From Paenibacillus pabuli NBRC 13638 (lineage in GTDB: Bacteria; Bacillota; Bacilli; Paenibacillales; Paenibacillaceae), in NCBI RefSeq assembly GCF_001514495.1, contig NZ_BCNM01000025.1:1-64000 (forward strand): a stretch of DNA of 64,000 bases, given 5' to 3'. The notes beneath the pieces were generated by a model. It did not search any database. It was not told where the DNA came from and saw nothing but the letters and a program-made list of their open reading frames with translations. Below, one piece after another: positions 26,016 through 35,109 of this stretch (position 1 is its first letter; the number at the start of each line of letters is the position of its first letter). Both the position numbers and the translations under genes were made by a program.

Positions 26016-26582
26016 TTATACGATATCATCGCTCACGGGCTTCTCTCCCAAAGCTTCTTCAAGCTCGGATTGTTTGCGATGCGCAATCCGGCTGCTGGCC
26101 GCCGAGGCAATAGCCCCCACGATATCATCCAAAAACGTATGCACAGGACCGAGGCTCTTGTCGTTTAGCCGTTCAAGTACACCGGGTTTTAGCTTGTCTA
26201 CATAGCCATAATTCGTAAAGCCGATACTTCCGTAAACATTGACGATGGAGAATGCCAGAATTTCATCCACGCCATATAGTCCTTCATCGTTCTCAATCAT
26301 CTCCTGCAAAGGCGGGATGAGCTGTCCCTGTTCTGCCATCAGATCGAGCTGAATGCCGGTCAGAACAGCGTTCTGCACCTCGCGCTTACGGAGAACCTTC
26401 TCTACATTGTCGATACATTCTTCCATCGTAAGGTCCGGGTAATACTTTTTCTGCAATAACATGACCAGTTCTGCGATCTCAGGGATCGTAACGCCCCGCT
26501 TGTGCAGCCATTCCCTCGTGGCCTCTGCCACTTTGCGGCTATTGAGGCTGTAAGGGATTTTTTCGTGCTCAGGATGTTCCAT
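26016..26582 (-). CDS. pgpA: Phosphatidylglycerophosphatase A family protein (YutG-like)
   Basis: 188 aa, PgpA superfamily. The core segments match the Bacillus YutG branch: SLNSRKVAEATREWLHKRGV, then GVDEILAFSIVNVYGSIGFTNYGYVDK and LGPVHTFLDDIVGAIASAA. The Asp and Asn residues of the FLDDIVGA and GFTNYG segments are the expected metal/phosphate site. It removes phosphate from phosphatidylglycerol phosphate in phospholipid synthesis, though some YutG-like members lack demonstrated activity. It is a single leftward gene with AGGAGG upstream of the ATG, next to the rightward gerM operon. Confidence 0.85.
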   Translation of the reverse strand: MEHPEHEKIPYSLNSRKVAEATREWLHKRGVTIPEIAELVMLLQKKYYPDLTMEECIDNVEKVLRKREVQNAVLTGIQLDLMAEQGQLIPPLQEMIENDEGLYGVDEILAFSIVNVYGSIGFTNYGYVDKLKPGVLERLNDKSLGPVHTFLDDIVGAIASAASSRIAHRKQSELEEALGEKPVSDDIV

Positions 26583-26795
26583 GGGCGATTCCTCCTCTAA
26601 GTTAGCAATGTCCCTACTCTTGTATCCTAATACGTTATTAACCGTTTTGGGTTTCTTTGCTATCCTTCAATGGGACTGGGGAGCCTGTTTTCCGTTTTAT
26701 GCATGATGGGCTTGTTTAAAAAGTAGTTATTTTTTGGGCAAAGGCTCGTATACATGGTAGTACAAACTGTAAAAATGATGAGGGGGAACGTGATC

Positions 26796-27851
26796 ATGAG
26801 TAAGATCCAATATTGGCGTATGGCATCGGCAGCTGCGCTGCTGAGCATTCCTGTGGTGTTGTCAGGCTGTGGCATGTTTGGGGCACAGTCATCCGAGTCA
26901 GTCGATCCACCGCCACCGATCCAGGAAGCAGCCATGATTCAGGCGGCCGAGGGCAACGGATCACTCGCCAAGCTGCCGCTTACAACCGTGTATCTCCAGG
27001 ATCAACAAGGTATGCTGGCTCCGGTATCGATGACGCTTCCTTCCGGCACGGATGTTAGCAGTCCCAAGACAGCCCTGGATACACTCGTGACGGGCGGTCC
27101 ATATGCAGGAATGTTACCTGAAGGATTTCAGGGCGTTCTCCCGCAGGGGACCGTCGTGCAGAATGTAACGATTCATTCGGATGACAAGCTGGCAGTTGTG
27201 GAGTTCTCCGGCAACTTTGCCAAGTATGATGCCAAGGACGAGCGCAAAATGCTGGAGGCTGTCACCTGGACACTCACCGGCACACCGGATGTGCAGAATG
27301 TACAGATCTGGGTGGATGGCAAAAAATTAACGCAAATGCCGGTAAACAGCACGCCGCTGCCTGAACCGCTGAACCGGGCGGTGGGCATTAATCTCGATCT
27401 GGGTGATACGTTTACAACCAACAGCAGTCCGGTAACGGTTTATTTCTCAGCGGCTTCGCCAGCAGGTATCCAATATTATGTCCCGGTTACCCGTCTGGTG
27501 ACTCCAGGTGGAGACCGTGTTCAGGCAGCGTTGAACGAATTGATCAAAGGGCCAGCCAAAGGCGGCGAGCTGGAGGAGGTTATGACAGGCGGCACCCAGC
27601 TGCAATCGGTCAAAACGTCCGAGGATGGAACGGTAACCGTTGCTCTCAAAGATGACATGTTCACCGAAGGCGATGTCATACCAAGTGAATTGCTGCAATC
27701 TGTTGTGCTGACCACGGCTGAGAATACGACTGGCAAGGATGCAAAAGTGCAGATCGAGTGGAATGGGCAAAAGACAGTCATGAGTGATGATAATCGAGAT
27801 TACAGCGCTCCGGTGTCAAAGCCGGAATATATTAATGAAATTCCAATCTAA
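26796..27851 (+). CDS. gerM: GerMN-domain spore germination lipoprotein (GerM)
   Basis: 351 aa. A lipoprotein signal (lipobox VLSGC, about residue 26) is followed by two GerMN domains, roughly 70-160 and 210-310. Both show the pattern of a VYF/VYL strand, a V/T-rich segment, then LIKGP-type and TLVTGGP-type motifs. GerM takes part in sporulation-septum assembly with SpoIIQ-AH and in germination. The order gerM-rph-rdgB is the same as in Bacillus subtilis, which strengthens the call. ATG 26796 has AGGGGGAA upstream; an earlier GTG in frame lacks a site. Confidence 0.9.
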   Translation: MSKIQYWRMASAAALLSIPVVLSGCGMFGAQSSESVDPPPPIQEAAMIQAAEGNGSLAKLPLTTVYLQDQQGMLAPVSMTLPSGTDVSSPKTALDTLVTGGPYAGMLPEGFQGVLPQGTVVQNVTIHSDDKLAVVEFSGNFAKYDAKDERKMLEAVTWTLTGTPDVQNVQIWVDGKKLTQMPVNSTPLPEPLNRAVGINLDLGDTFTTNSSPVTVYFSAASPAGIQYYVPVTRLVTPGGDRVQAALNELIKGPAKGGELEEVMTGGTQLQSVKTSEDGTVTVALKDDMFTEGDVIPSELLQSVVLTTAENTTGKDAKVQIEWNGQKTVMSDDNRDYSAPVSKPEYINEIPI

Positions 27852-27997
27852 ACAGCAAAGTGCGGTCTAACGTACGGTTGAGGGAACTCTTTGGGGGATA
27901 GGATGCTTTTAAGAGAACTCTTTGGTAATATAGAAGGGATTAGTAAAAGTGTGAACAAGCTCGACATTACAGAATGCTTAAGTCGTAGGAGGCAGAA

Positions 27998-28756
27998 ATG
28001 ATGAGATCTAACGGACGAACCAGCGACCAGCTGCGCCCGATGAATTTAACAATTAACACGAATAAATACGCTGAAGGTTCTGTACTGATTGAAGTGGGAG
28101 ATACCAAAGTGATCTGTACAGCTACGGTGGAGGAGCGCGTTCCTCCCTTTATGAAAGGGCAGGGGAAAGGCTGGGTAACAGCTGAATATTCCATGCTGCC
28201 ACGTGCCACACATACCCGGAATCAGCGTGAAGCCAATCGCGGCAAATTGACTGGACGCACGATGGAAATTCAGCGGCTGATTGGCCGGGCACTGCGCTCG
28301 GTCGTTAATTTGCAGGCTCTTGGTGAGCGTACGATTACGTTGGACTGCGATGTCATTCAAGCCGACGGAGGCACACGCACAACGTCCATTACCGGTTCGT
28401 TTGTGGCTTTGGCGCTCGCCGTGAATAAAATTGCTCAACAGCACAAACTGCAAGTATTCCCGATTACGGATTTCATTGCAGCGGTAAGTGTGGGTGTAGT
28501 TGGAGAACAACCTGTACTGGATCTGAACTATGATGAAGATTCCAAAGCCAAGGTAGATATGAACCTCGTGATGACAGGCGGCGGAAAATATGTGGAGCTT
28601 CAGGGAACAGGTGAAGAAGCGCCATTTGACCGTCGTGAACTGAATGCGATGCTGGAGTTGGGTGAACAAGGAATTCTGGAGATGATTGAACGTCAAAAAG
28701 AAGTGCTTGGGCCCATTGCACTCAAGATCGGTGCTCGTGGACTAGGGGAAGCCTAA
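27998..28756 (+). CDS. rph: Ribonuclease PH
   Basis: 252 aa, full length. It trims tRNA 3' ends by phosphorolysis as a hexameric ring in the cytosol. Signatures are [13 protein letters not shown] at the N-terminus, [36 protein letters not shown] (phosphate-binding Arg region) and [21 protein letters not shown] 27998 follows TAGGAGG at 5 bases. One base separates it from rdgB, showing cotranscription. Upstream, GAACTCTTTGG occurs twice (about 27890-27925), meaning unknown. Confidence 0.97.
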   Translation: MMRSNGRTSDQLRPMNLTINTNKYAEGSVLIEVGDTKVICTATVEERVPPFMKGQGKGWVTAEYSMLPRATHTRNQREANRGKLTGRTMEIQRLIGRALRSVVNLQALGERTITLDCDVIQADGGTRTTSITGSFVALALAVNKIAQQHKLQVFPITDFIAAVSVGVVGEQPVLDLNYDEDSKAKVDMNLVMTGGGKYVELQGTGEEAPFDRRELNAMLELGEQGILEMIERQKEVLGPIALKIGARGLGEA

Positions 28757-28757
28757 G

Positions 28758-29381
28758 ATGCGTCTCGATAGTTCAATCATCATTGTCGCAACCCGAAATG
28801 CGGGGAAAGTACGTGAATTTGCCCATGCATTCGCCCCGCTAGGTAAAGAGGTCAAAAGCATGTTTGACTATCCGGAGCTGCCGGATGTCGTTGAGGATGG
28901 CGTGACGTTTGCCGAGAATGCCTGGAAGAAAGCCAAAGCGGTGGGCGATGCACTTGGCTTGCCAGTTCTGGCTGATGATTCGGGATTGTGTGTAGATCTG
29001 CTGGATGGTGAACCTGGCGTATATTCGGCAAGATACGCTGGTGAGGGCGCTACGGATGCGCAGAATAATGCGAAGCTGCTTGCGACGCTGGAATCGCTCA
29101 AATCCGGTGAGGATACGGAGCAACCGCTGTTGAGTCCAGCCCGCTTCGTCTGTGCACTGGTGCTGTACGATCCGGCAACCGGACACAAGTACGAAGTGGA
29201 AGGTACGGCTGAAGGCTGGATCACCGCTGAAGCAGCTGGTGCAGGCGGCTTTGGATATGACCCACTCTTCTATGTGCCTGAATACGAGATGACGATGGCC
29301 GAGCTTACGCTGGAGCAAAAGCAGGCGATCAGTCACCGGGGTCATGCACTTAGAGCGCTTGTATCCAGTCTGGAAGGCTGA
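28758..29381 (+). CDS. rdgB: XTP/dITP pyrophosphatase (RdgB/HAM1, YsnA-like)
   Basis: 207 aa. It removes non-canonical purine nucleotides by hydrolysing XTP, ITP and dITP to monophosphates. Motifs are VATRNAGKVREF (nucleotide loop), LADDSGLCVDLLDGEPGVYSARYAG (catalytic Asp), GGFGYDPLFYVPE and ISHRGHALRAL. It starts one base after rph stops. The gene ends before a long hairpin terminator at 29454. Confidence 0.97.
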   Translation: MRLDSSIIIVATRNAGKVREFAHAFAPLGKEVKSMFDYPELPDVVEDGVTFAENAWKKAKAVGDALGLPVLADDSGLCVDLLDGEPGVYSARYAGEGATDAQNNAKLLATLESLKSGEDTEQPLLSPARFVCALVLYDPATGHKYEVEGTAEGWITAEAAGAGGFGYDPLFYVPEYEMTMAELTLEQKQAISHRGHALRALVSSLEG

Positions 29382-29453
29382 GATCCAAACGATTCGGCTC
29401 ATATATGATTATAAATGTATAAGGTGAATTATGGCCTTGCTTAAATATCAAAG

Positions 29454-29515
29454 CGTTAGTGGAAGGTGAAGAGTTATTCCTGTGGAATGCTTCACCGACC
29501 ATTAACGTTTTTTTA
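29454..29515 (+). terminator. Long terminator after rdgB
   Basis: CGTTAGTGG-A-AGGTGAAG pairs with CTTCACC-GA-CCATTAACG, followed by TTTTTTT. It isolates the rph operon from the next cluster. Confidence 0.85.
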
Positions 29516-29595
29516 TTTATATATGAGTAAGTCGATCTTCATAAAGCCAGTACGTGAGACCCAAAATAATCCCGTTTTTTTCAAAAAAAATATCA

Positions 29596-29607
29596 GAACA
29601 TACGTTC
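29596..29607. promoter_or_regulatory. LexA/SOS-box-like palindrome upstream of the five-gene cluster
   Basis: GAACATACGTTC matches the Gram-positive LexA (Cheo) core GAAC-RNRY-GTTC. It lies 145 bases before the first cluster ATG (29752). A possible promoter, TTGGAA (29666) - 16 bases - TACAGT (29688), starts downstream of it, so the placement is not a textbook operator overlap. A GAACN4GTTC palindrome is expected about once by chance in a window this size, so this is suggestive only. Confidence 0.3.
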
Positions 29608-29751
29608 TTGTACCTATGAAGAAAATATGAAGATTTCACGTTTGAGCAGGGCATTAGGACCGGGGTTGGAAGAAGTTGCAAGTCTTGTACAGTATGGGTT
29701 AACATTCAAGTTAACGAATCATCAATGAACTCAAACGGAGGGGATTTGCTT

Positions 29752-30594
29752 ATGCAAGAAGTGAAGCTTACGGTGTCTTATGATGATTATGAAAACGGTG
29801 TTCGTATGGAAACTTTGATCAGGGAACTGGCTGCCAAACCGGAGGCCGGTTCGCTGGATAGCCTGATTATCGGAGACTGGGGACAGGCGTATGAAAATTC
29901 GCCGGATGAATTTATGGGCACGCTCATTGAATTGGCACCAAACTTTCCGTCTTTGCAGAAACTGTTCATCGGAGACATGGGCTTTGAAGAATGCGAAGTA
30001 TCATGGATTATTCAGACGGATCTCACCCCACTACTGGTTGCTTTTCCTGAATTGAAGTCATTCTCGGTGAAGGGCAGCAGCGGACTAAGTCTGGAACCAA
30101 TTGAACATGCCAAACTTGAAGAATTGATCATTATTTGCGGTGGTTTGCCCCAAGGTGTGTTAGCTTCAATAGCCCGGGCTAAGCTGCCTGAACTGCGTAA
30201 GCTTGAACTGTATCTGGGTGTGGAGGATTACGGTTTTGATGGTTCACTGCAAGATGTCCTTCCATTTCTGGAACAGGGCTTATTTCCAAAGCTGGTGTAC
30301 TTGGGCCTGAAAGACAGCGAAATTCAGGATGAGATTGCAAAAGCTGCAGCCGAGGCGCCGATTCTGGATCAGCTTGAAATCCTGGATCTGTCAGAGGGCA
30401 CGTTGTCTGATGAAGGGGCGGAGGCGCTGCTTGCCAGTGACAAGATCAAAAAACTTAAACATCTCAATCTCAGTTACCACTACATGACGGACGAAATGCT
30501 CATTCGCTGGAAACGTTCTGGTATATCTGTCGATGTTAGCGAGCAGCAGCAGAGTGATGAAGATGACTGGCGTTACCCGTCCTTAACGGAATAA
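29752..30594 (+). CDS. STM4015-family leucine-rich-repeat-like protein
   Basis: 280 aa, first gene of the five-gene cluster. The C-terminal two thirds show repeats of LRR character (LPELRKLELYLG, FPKLVYLGLKDSEI, LDQLEILDLSEGTLSDEG, IKKLKHLNLSYHYM), a curved scaffold that usually binds protein. The order relative to an ATP-grasp, a hydrolase and two radical SAM genes identifies it as the STM4015 family. ATG 29752 is chosen because CGGAGGGG lies 7 bases upstream; ATG 29725 precedes that site. No enzyme motif is seen, so it may organise partners or recognise a target. It ends directly at the next gene's ATG. Function is unknown to me. Confidence 0.85.
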   Translation: MQEVKLTVSYDDYENGVRMETLIRELAAKPEAGSLDSLIIGDWGQAYENSPDEFMGTLIELAPNFPSLQKLFIGDMGFEECEVSWIIQTDLTPLLVAFPELKSFSVKGSSGLSLEPIEHAKLEELIIICGGLPQGVLASIARAKLPELRKLELYLGVEDYGFDGSLQDVLPFLEQGLFPKLVYLGLKDSEIQDEIAKAAAEAPILDQLEILDLSEGTLSDEGAEALLASDKIKKLKHLNLSYHYMTDEMLIRWKRSGISVDVSEQQQSDEDDWRYPSLTE

Positions 30595-31959
30595 ATGATG
30601 TCAGGCATGACGGAAACGGAAGAACATTTGCAACGTCTAGCTTTGGATGCGGACTCTGACATGAGGCCGGAGCAGCCTTTATTGTTAATTGGGAACCCGA
30701 ATAATCGGCGGACCCTTGGATTGCAGGAGGCAAGGCGGCGCCTTGGCCTACAACCGGCCTTTGTATTGCCTTATGACAGCTTGCTGAAGGCCTGGAGAAG
30801 AGGCGGAACGATGGCGGATGCCGTACAGCAGTGTATGGAAGGTGTAGTTGTTACGCAAATGCCCGGAACGTCGTGGATATCCCCATCAGCGTCAATGACA
30901 TATGCCAATCATGAAATAGTTCACGGAGTGAATAACGTTCCTCTTATCCGAATAGATGCTCCTGGCGAGGAATGGGAGGTAGAGCGTGAGCTGCTCTTTC
31001 TCGGAGCTAATACAGCTTCGTTAACGGATGGCGCTTTCGCTAGAATGATCCCTCCAGAAGAAACACTCACCCTTGAACAGGAGTGGGGGCGGATTTACCC
31101 GCCTAACCAGTGGTTTCGTGGATGGAATGCATGTTTGGAACGAATGGGCCGTGAAGCACGGAAATATTGGCCCAATGCCCGGTTCATGAACGATCCTGCT
31201 GAAATTGCGATCATGTTTGATAAAAGGAAATGTCAGCAGCATCTATTTTCACACGGCGTGCAGGTCCCCTCAACGCTACAATCTTCAGGGCCCATCACCA
31301 ATTATGCAGACCTGCGTTCAGCAATGGAAATCGCCGGTATGTATCGTGTTTTCGTGAAACTTGCGTGTGGCTCCGGGGCTTCAGGCGTTGTTGCTTATCA
31401 AATTAATCCGCGAACGGGTGCCGAAATCGCGATAACCACCGTAGGAATGGAACAGGTTCAGGGACAGACCATTTTCTATAACCAGGGCCAGATGCGTAGG
31501 TATACAACGACTACAGAGATATCGACTCTCATGGATTGGCTGTGTGCTGAGGGAGCACAGATTGAACGCTGGATGGCGAAAGCGACTCTGGGTTCAAGCG
31601 TGTATGATATCCGCCAGCTTGTGGCAGGTGGACAAGCAGGTCATGCGATCGTACGGCTTAGTCAGACACCGATCACCAATCTGCATTTGCGCAATGAGCG
31701 GTTGCTGCCCGCAGAAGCGGGGCTGGATGAACAGCAGATGGATCGGGTTAAGATGGCAGCGAAAGCAGCGATGGCCGCCTTCCCTCACTCATGGTCAGCT
31801 GGTATTGATGTGATGCTCAGTGGTAGTGCTGACCCCTGTGCCTATGTTCTGGATGTGAACCCGTTCGGAGATTTGTTGTACAGAGTACAACATAACGGAC
31901 TGGGAACCTATGAATGGGAAATGGAACTTTTGCGAAAGGAGCCTTACAACCATGCCTGA
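30595..31959 (+). CDS. STM4014-family ATP-grasp protein
   Basis: 454 aa. The C-terminal half has an ATP-grasp layout: VFVKLACGSGASGVVAY (nucleotide-binding Lys and glycine-rich loop), a central QIERWMAKATLG segment (adenine-binding acidic region), SAGIDVMLSG and VLDVNPFGDLL (metal ligands Asp and Asn). ATP-grasp enzymes activate a carboxylate as acyl phosphate and join it to an amine or thiol. The N-terminal 200 residues look like a family-specific pre-ATP-grasp domain (LLLIGNPNNRRTLGLQEA). The gene starts at the base after the STM4015 stop and its end overlaps STM4013 by 8 bases, indicating translational coupling. Substrate is unknown. Confidence 0.85.
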   Translation: MMSGMTETEEHLQRLALDADSDMRPEQPLLLIGNPNNRRTLGLQEARRRLGLQPAFVLPYDSLLKAWRRGGTMADAVQQCMEGVVVTQMPGTSWISPSASMTYANHEIVHGVNNVPLIRIDAPGEEWEVERELLFLGANTASLTDGAFARMIPPEETLTLEQEWGRIYPPNQWFRGWNACLERMGREARKYWPNARFMNDPAEIAIMFDKRKCQQHLFSHGVQVPSTLQSSGPITNYADLRSAMEIAGMYRVFVKLACGSGASGVVAYQINPRTGAEIAITTVGMEQVQGQTIFYNQGQMRRYTTTTEISTLMDWLCAEGAQIERWMAKATLGSSVYDIRQLVAGGQAGHAIVRLSQTPITNLHLRNERLLPAEAGLDEQQMDRVKMAAKAAMAAFPHSWSAGIDVMLSGSADPCAYVLDVNPFGDLLYRVQHNGLGTYEWEMELLRKEPYNHA

Positions 31960-32737
31960 TATGAACAACATCGTAGGCTCCCATAATATATTGATGATTA
32001 CGCTGGATACGTTAAGGTACGATGTAGCGAAGTTGGAGGAGCAGAATTGCCCTAACCTGTGCGGTTCAGGTTCATGGGAGAAGCGTCATACCCCGGGAAG
32101 TTTTACATATGCGGCACATCATGCTTTTTTTGGTGGCTTTATGCCTACACCTGCGAACACTGACAAAGCTTCCCATGTACGACTCTTTCATTCCCGGAAT
32201 ACCGGATTAAAGACGCATCCACATACCTGGCTGTTCGACACACCGGATATCGTATCCGGGTTTGCGGCTGAAGGATACCGTACGATTTGTATTGGCGGGG
32301 TCATTTTCTTCACCAAGAAAAATCCGCTCGCCAAAGTGCTGCCGGGTTACTTTCAGCAGAGCTACTGGCGAATGAATTTTGGGGTAACCAACCCCAAGTC
32401 GACCGAGCATCAGGTTCAGCATGCCTTGAAGCTGCTGGAGCAAAGCGCACCAGATGAGAAGCTGTTTTTGTTCCTGAATGTGTCTGCCATTCATGGGCCC
32501 AATCGCTATTTTGTGGAGGGGGCAAGAGAGGACTCGGTAGAAACACAGCGTGCAGCGCTTCGGTATGTGGATCAAGCCCTCGGGCCATTGTTTAGTTCAA
32601 TGAGGCAGCGTTCAAGGCCTACGTTTTGTCTGGCTTTTTCCGATCATGGCACGGCGTATGGTGAGGACGGTTATCAGGGGCACAGGCTGGCTCATGATGT
32701 TGTCTGGAATGTGCCTTACCGTGAATTTATTATATAG
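31952..32737 (+). CDS. STM4013-family hydrolase of the alkaline phosphatase/sulfatase superfamily
   Basis: 261 aa, short for the superfamily. MITLDTLRYDV holds the first metal Asp, FTYAAHHAFFGGF is where the nucleophile (Ser/Thr) would lie, FLNVSAIHGPN and FSDHGTAYGED supply the later metal ligands, and GHRLAHDVVW the last His. Such enzymes cleave or transfer phosphate, phosphonate or sulfate esters. There is no sulfatase CxPSR motif and no signal peptide, so it works in the cytosol and need not be a sulfatase. ATG 31952 has AAAGGAG upstream and overlaps the ATP-grasp gene end. 53 bases separate it from the STM4012 gene. Confidence 0.85.
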   Translation: MPDMNNIVGSHNILMITLDTLRYDVAKLEEQNCPNLCGSGSWEKRHTPGSFTYAAHHAFFGGFMPTPANTDKASHVRLFHSRNTGLKTHPHTWLFDTPDIVSGFAAEGYRTICIGGVIFFTKKNPLAKVLPGYFQQSYWRMNFGVTNPKSTEHQVQHALKLLEQSAPDEKLFLFLNVSAIHGPNRYFVEGAREDSVETQRAALRYVDQALGPLFSSMRQRSRPTFCLAFSDHGTAYGEDGYQGHRLAHDVVWNVPYREFII

Positions 32738-32790
32738 AATAAAAGATTCATATCATCAACAACTACAAACCGGATACAGGGAGGAAACCG

Positions 32791-34188
32791 ATGGACGATC
32801 TAACTCAACATACGACAGCAGGTCATTCCACACAGTCCGGATCCAATACAGCTGCTGGTCTCAGAGAAGTGCTTGCTTCCCCCTATCGCTCTTATTTATA
32901 TTCGTATCCCCACAAGACCGCATATCGGGAATTGAATCCGCCGTTACCGCTCGGTCCATTGTGGGAACGTGAGAATACCGATACGTATTTTTTATATATG
33001 CACATTCCGTTTTGTGCAGCTCGTTGCGGGTTTTGCAACCTGTTCACGTTACCGGATCGTCGGGATGACACCCATGTGCGTTATGTGGATGCGCTGGAAC
33101 GGCAAGCCAAGCAGTGGGCACCCCTCACATCACGCAGACCCTATTCGAGGTTTGCCATCGGTGGTGGGACGCCCACATTATTAAATGAAATTCAGTTGAA
33201 CCGCTTGTTCGATATTGCGGAACAGGTGATGGGGCTTGATCCGAAGCAAGCTTCGATCTCGGTAGAAACGTCGCCGGACACCGTGACGGAAGCCAAATTG
33301 GCCATCATGAAGGAGCGGAGTGTGGACCGGGTAAGCATGGGTATCCAAAGCTTTATCGAAGCCGAAGCCTCCGCCATTTATCGTCCGCAGAAACCACAGG
33401 AAGTGGAACGTGCGCTTGAGAAACTTACCCGTTATGAATTCCCATTGTTGAATCTGGATCTGATCTATGGTCTGCCGGGACAAACGGTGGAATCATGGCT
33501 GTATTCGCTGGAACGTGTTCTCTCATATGAACCGGGGGAGATTTTCATTTACCCACTCTACACCCGCGAGAATACCATAGTGAAACCGGATGACATCCAG
33601 CGTCAGGGACCGGATATTCGGATGGAGCTGTATAAGGCTGCCCGTGAGACTTTGAAAAGCCGGGGCTATGTGCAATATTCCATGCGCAGATTTGCCAAAG
33701 AACAGCCTTCTTTTGGAAGCAAGGAGATTCTGCCCTACAGCTGTCAGGAGGAAGGCATGGTTGGTCTGGGCTGCGGTGCACGCTCTTATACCCGTGAAGT
33801 ACACTATGCTTCCAAGTATGGTGTGAGTTATAAGGCTACACAAAGCATCATCGCCGATTATGTGGCAACCGAGCGCTATGATGTGGCTGATTATGGTATT
33901 GTATTGAGCCGGGAGGAGCAGAAGCGCCGCTTTATTCTGAAAGCCCTGCTGCATCGGGATGGATTGCCGCTGGCCGATTATACTCAGCGATTCGGAACCG
34001 GAGTCATGTCAGACTATGTCTGGTTGGGTGAACTGCTGTCAGAGGGCATGGCTGAGCTTGAGCAGGACGACAAGGGTAACCAGGTACTGCGTCTGACAGA
34101 AGAGGGATTGGGTTACTCAGATGCGATCGGAGATTGGCTCATCTCCGCTGAGGTTCGTGAACAAATGGAAGGGTTTGTGTTCTCATGA
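32791..34188 (+). CDS. STM4012-family radical SAM protein (HemN-like)
   Basis: 465 aa. The radical SAM cluster motif is C75xxxC79xxC82 (CAARCGFCN), preceded by YMHIPF and followed by FAIGGGTPTLL (SAM-binding GGTP) and VSMGIQSF. LNLDLIYGLPGQTVESW and the C-terminal winged-helix-like domain (SREEQKRRFILKALLH) place it in the HemN/HemW-like class. It lacks the extra Cys after CxxC found in true HemN. Such proteins use a 5'-deoxyadenosyl radical or a SAM methyl/methylene chemistry. GGGAGG precedes ATG 32791. Its stop overlaps the STM4011 start (ATGA), so the two radical SAM enzymes are probably made together. Confidence 0.9.
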   Translation: MDDLTQHTTAGHSTQSGSNTAAGLREVLASPYRSYLYSYPHKTAYRELNPPLPLGPLWERENTDTYFLYMHIPFCAARCGFCNLFTLPDRRDDTHVRYVDALERQAKQWAPLTSRRPYSRFAIGGGTPTLLNEIQLNRLFDIAEQVMGLDPKQASISVETSPDTVTEAKLAIMKERSVDRVSMGIQSFIEAEASAIYRPQKPQEVERALEKLTRYEFPLLNLDLIYGLPGQTVESWLYSLERVLSYEPGEIFIYPLYTRENTIVKPDDIQRQGPDIRMELYKAARETLKSRGYVQYSMRRFAKEQPSFGSKEILPYSCQEEGMVGLGCGARSYTREVHYASKYGVSYKATQSIIADYVATERYDVADYGIVLSREEQKRRFILKALLHRDGLPLADYTQRFGTGVMSDYVWLGELLSEGMAELEQDDKGNQVLRLTEEGLGYSDAIGDWLISAEVREQMEGFVFS

Positions 34189-35051
34189 GAGCAACCTTGT
34201 ATTATCGGGGAAAGCTGTCATCCTGTAATTACGACTGTCCCTACTGCCCATTTAGCAAAACGGTAGATTCCAAGGAGACGCTGGAAGTGGATGAACAACA
34301 ACTGCATCAATTTGTGAATTGGGTGAGGGATCAGGGGAGTGCCGGACATCAATTTTCGATTTTCTTTAACCCGTATGGAGAGGCTCTGGTGCGACGTTGG
34401 TATCGGGAAGCGATGATAGAGCTGTCCCATATGCCACATGTGGACAAGATTGCAGTCCAAACCAACTTGTCTGTCAAACTGGACTGGGCCCGGGAATTGA
34501 ACCGGGATAAAGCGGCTTTCTGGGCGACCTATCACCCGCGTGAAACGAAGGAGTCTTCCTTTGTCAAACAATGCCTGACTTTACGTGAGATGGGGCTTGC
34601 TTTCAGTGTGGGAACGGTTGGTTTGCGCAGTGCATTCCCGGCTATTGAATCGATGAGGCAGGCTTTACCCGATGATGTGTATATGTGGATTAATGCCTTT
34701 AAAGATCGACCCAAGTATTATAGCGTGGAAGAGATCGACTTTTTAAGGTCGATTGACCCGCTCTTTGAAGGGAATTTACAGGATTATGAGAGTCTGGGCA
34801 AGCAGTGTTCCGCTGGTTCGGAGGTATTTTATGTGCAAGGGTCAGGTCATGTAAAAAGGTGTTACAAGGATCGCCGAATTATTGGGCATCTGTACCGCGA
34901 TGGTTTGACGGCTTTAGCCACTGATCGGCCGTGCGGCATGAAGAAATGTGGCTGTTACATCGGTTACATTCATATGAAGGATTCACCGTTCAGAGATATT
35001 TTTGGCAGTGGATTGCTTGAACGTAATCCGGTTGTAATCCCCAATAGATAG
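34185..35051 (+). CDS. STM4011-family radical SAM protein with auxiliary Cys cluster
   Basis: 288 aa. The N-terminal C14xxxC18xxC21 (SCNYDCPYCPF) binds the SAM-cleaving 4Fe-4S cluster. Five further Cys residues (C208, C226, C250, C255, C257) are arranged like a SPASM/twitch auxiliary-cluster region (CGMKKCGCYIGY). Auxiliary clusters are common in enzymes that modify peptides or bind substrate at an iron. ATGA overlap with the STM4012 gene; the last gene of the cluster, followed by a terminator. No precursor peptide gene is obvious next to it. Confidence 0.9.
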   Translation: MRATLYYRGKLSSCNYDCPYCPFSKTVDSKETLEVDEQQLHQFVNWVRDQGSAGHQFSIFFNPYGEALVRRWYREAMIELSHMPHVDKIAVQTNLSVKLDWARELNRDKAAFWATYHPRETKESSFVKQCLTLREMGLAFSVGTVGLRSAFPAIESMRQALPDDVYMWINAFKDRPKYYSVEEIDFLRSIDPLFEGNLQDYESLGKQCSAGSEVFYVQGSGHVKRCYKDRRIIGHLYRDGLTALATDRPCGMKKCGCYIGYIHMKDSPFRDIFGSGLLERNPVVIPNR

Positions 35052-35067
35052 CGGGGAGCAAGAAGAG

Positions 35068-35109
35068 AGACTTTACACCAGTAAATGCGCTGGTGTAGGG
35101 TCTTTTTTT
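35068..35109 (+). terminator. Terminator closing the STM4015-4011 cluster
   Basis: AGAC-TTT-ACACCAG pairs with CTGGTGT-AG-GGTCT, followed by TTTTTT. It marks the five genes as one transcription unit. Confidence 0.8.

Noticed and set aside
29523-29632. A 36-codon frame upstream of the STM4015 gene, considered as a precursor peptide
   Set aside because: No ribosome site and no leader/core pattern; the region is AT-rich and carries the palindrome instead.
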